DNA from: an uncultured Rhodobacterales bacterium
GTDB lineage: Bacteria; Pseudomonadota; Alphaproteobacteria; Rhodobacterales; Rhodobacteraceae
Direction: 5' to 3'
Assembly: GCA_937901055.1 (NCBI GenBank)
Contig: CALCGO010000579.1
Location: forward strand, 1-7,630
DNA length: 7,630 nt
Below are positions 6,668 to 7,630 of the stretch, piece after piece. The position numbers were made by a program, and so were the translations under genes. The notes under the pieces were generated by a model. That model made no database searches and was not told the DNA's origin. It saw nothing but the letters and a program-made list of their open reading frames with translations. Within the stretch, counting starts at the first letter, position 1; every line of letters starts with the position of its first letter.

Positions 6668-7263
6668 CGCTTGGCCCCTGCTGCCGACATCACCAGATCA
6701 AGATATATCTCTTCGACCATGTCGATCGAAAGTCGTCCTTCGTCACGATACCAAGTATTCATACCAATAAGCATGGCAATAATCGCGTATGTGGCGACCT
6801 TGGTGTCACTTACGTTGAATGTGCCTTCAGCCTGACCTGCGCTAAGAATATCATGCAAAATCCCCTCGTATGCACGACGGGCAGTCTGGATAACCTCGAA
6901 GTTTTCCGGCGTAAGGTTTCGCAGTTCCATATAGGAAATGAACACCTCGTCGGTACGAAGAAGATGGAAACGGATGTGAAACCGCACAAAGCATTCCAGC
7001 CTGTCCATCGGCGTGACAGCATGCGGCGTTGCGCGCACGTCCCACGCTTGCAAAAGGTCCTGCATGTGTTGATCAAGAAGATCGAACAACAGCGATTGTT
7101 TATCGGCCGTATAAAGGTAAAGCGCCCCCGCCTGCACGCCGACCTCTCTGGCAATCTGGCGCATGGAAACAGCTGCGTACCCGTTCTTGGCAAATAAAAC
7201 CGTCGCAGCTTCGCGAAGCTGTTTTGCGGTCTTTTCCCCGTTGGATCCTGATTTTCTGGCCAT
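6664..7263 (-). CDS. TetR/AcrR family transcriptional regulator
   Basis: DNA-binding repressor-type protein of 199 residues, close to the family norm. The N-terminal helix-turn-helix spans about residues 10-55, with the typical KQLREAATVLFAKNGYAAVS followed by the recognition segment MRQIAREVGVQAGALYLYTA. The C-terminal ligand domain ends with NTWYRDEGRLSIDMVEEIY (169-187), a pattern I associate with KstR2-like TetR proteins that sense acyl-CoA esters; this subgroup call is tentative. The ATG at 7263 places the helix-turn-helix at the usual distance from the N-terminus. The longer frame from 7350 would run through the palindromic operator and the end of the phaC terminator-like hairpin, so it was rejected. 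It probably regulates itself and the overlapping GST gene through the palindrome at 7294-7307. It follows phaC on the same strand after a 73 bp gap. Confidence 0.9.
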   Translation of the reverse strand: MARKSGSNGEKTAKQLREAATVLFAKNGYAAVSMRQIAREVGVQAGALYLYTADKQSLLFDLLDQHMQDLLQAWDVRATPHAVTPMDRLECFVRFHIRFHLLRTDEVFISYMELRNLTPENFEVIQTARRAYEGILHDILSAGQAEGTFNVSDTKVATYAIIAMLIGMNTWYRDEGRLSIDMVEEIYLDLVMSAAGAKR

Positions 7264-7272
7264 TGCCGTACC

Positions 7273-7286
7273 TGCCTTTTCAGGCA
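7273..7286 (-). other. Small GAAA-loop hairpin in the tetR leader
   Basis: On the minus strand TGCCT-GAAA-AGGCA forms a five-base stem closed by a GNRA-type tetraloop, 10 to 23 bases before the tetR ATG. Its 3' arm abuts the probable ribosome binding site (CAGGT), so it could affect access by the ribosome. The stem is short and may have no function. Confidence 0.3.
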
Positions 7287-7293
7287 CGCTAAC

Positions 7294-7307
7294 TGAACGA
7301 CCGTTCA
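7294..7307. promoter_or_regulatory. Candidate TetR operator upstream of tetR
   Basis: Perfect inverted repeat TGAACG-AC-CGTTCA with six-base arms and a two-base centre, 30 bases before the tetR start. GAACG...CGTTC half sites with short spacing are typical of TetR-family operators. Its position just before the gene fits autoregulation of the tetR-GST unit. Confidence 0.7.
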
Positions 7308-7315
7308 AATGAAAG

Positions 7316-7333
7316 GGGGAAGTGGCTTTCCCC
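7316..7333 (-). terminator. Possible weak terminator after phaC
   Basis: On the minus strand GGGGAA-AGCCAC-TTCCCC forms a six-base stem three bases after the phaC stop, followed by CCTTTCATTT, a poor U-tract. It may attenuate rather than end phaC transcription, leaving possible read-through into tetR-GST. Confidence 0.35.
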
Positions 7334-7336
7334 GTG

Positions 7337-7630
7337 TTATCGTTGATCAAACCTAAGTTTTACAAACGCGCCGGGCGCATCTTCCAGCACTCCGCCGACG
7401 GCCCCAGCCACCCGCGCGGCAACCTTTTTGCCAGACTTGCGCTTCAACCATTTATCCCAGTCCAGCCACCAGCTACCATCGGTTTCATCCGCGCCCTCAA
7501 GCCAACCGTCTAACGTTTCGGCTGACATATCCTTATTCGTCCAGAACTGATATTTCCCCGAGACCGGAGGGTTCACCACCCCCGCGATATGTCCCGAGCC
7601 GGCCAACACAAACCGCACATCCGCATTCGG
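7337..7630 (-). CDS. phaC: Class I poly(3-hydroxyalkanoate) synthase, C-terminal end (partial)
   Basis: The last 97 residues of a protein continuing beyond the right edge of the window; the frame stays open to position 7630 (reads PNADVRFVL at the edge). The block RFVLAGSGHIAGVVNPP is a hallmark of PHA synthases, and its His is the catalytic-triad histidine of the alpha/beta-hydrolase fold. The following region KYQFWTN, then DGWLEGADETDGSWWLDWDK, matches the Trp-rich class I C-terminus. The enzyme polymerises (R)-3-hydroxyacyl-CoA into storage polyester at granule surfaces. A GTG at 7618 is only an internal valine codon, not a start. The stop at 7337 lies 73 bp before tetR on the same strand. 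Confidence 0.93.
   Translation of the reverse strand, partial: PNADVRFVLAGSGHIAGVVNPPVSGKYQFWTNKDMSAETLDGWLEGADETDGSWWLDWDKWLKRKSGKKVAARVAGAVGGVLEDAPGAFVKLRFDQR

Noticed and set aside
7264..7350. 29-residue longer start for the TetR protein (from 7350)
   Set aside because: It would translate through the palindromic operator and into the phaC stop region; the ATG at 7263 gives the standard TetR length.
1..7630. Mobile element, CRISPR array, toxin-antitoxin pair or defence system
   Set aside because: No terminal repeats, no regularly spaced repeats, no integrase/transposase or small paired genes. All long genes are housekeeping or common accessory families.

Overview
The window looks like core chromosome of a marine alphaproteobacterium, most likely Rhodobacteraceae (Roseobacter group). 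This rests on protein character (HdaA-type DnaA homologue, class I PHA synthase end, periplasmic binding protein fused to OmpA), a moderately GC-rich composition and AT-richer intergenic gaps. I have no database match to fix the genus. There is no sign of an insertion sequence, integrase, phage gene, CRISPR array, tRNA or rRNA.

Layout. (1) Positions 1-2550, minus strand: a compact operon read right to left as nadK (NAD kinase), an AI-2E/PerM-family membrane protein, and hda (DnaA-related regulator of replication initiation). It apparently runs into a further gene whose first codons occupy 1-11. Joins are a 10 bp gap, an 8 bp overlap and a 4 bp ATGA overlap. (2) Positions 2551-2835: a divergent promoter region carrying a repeated GTTTCC/GGAAAC element, including a near-ideal palindrome placed over the probable glyA promoter. 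(3) Positions 2836-4128, plus strand: glyA (serine hydroxymethyltransferase), ending at a strong terminator that works in both directions. (4) Positions 4199-5797, minus strand: a secreted protein joining a PstS-like substrate-binding domain to an OmpA-type peptidoglycan-binding domain, convergent with glyA. (5) Positions 5798-6013: AT-rich gap with two inverted repeats. (6) Positions 6014-7263, minus strand: a two-gene unit of a TetR-family regulator and a glutathione S-transferase. They are joined by a TTGA overlap (the GST starts with TTG), and a clean TetR-type palindrome lies before the regulator. (7) Positions 7337-7630, minus strand: the C-terminal end of phaC, cut by the window edge.

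How the genes fit together: the left operon combines cofactor supply (NADP) and control of DnaA activity with a membrane protein of uncertain substrate. glyA supplies glycine and one-carbon units. The tetR-GST pair lies just downstream of phaC on the same strand, so a link to acyl-CoA/PHA metabolism or stress is possible but unproven. I did not find a convincing new multi-gene system. The items most worth a second look are the binding protein-OmpA fusion, the repeated palindrome between nadK and glyA, and the tetR operator next to phaC.
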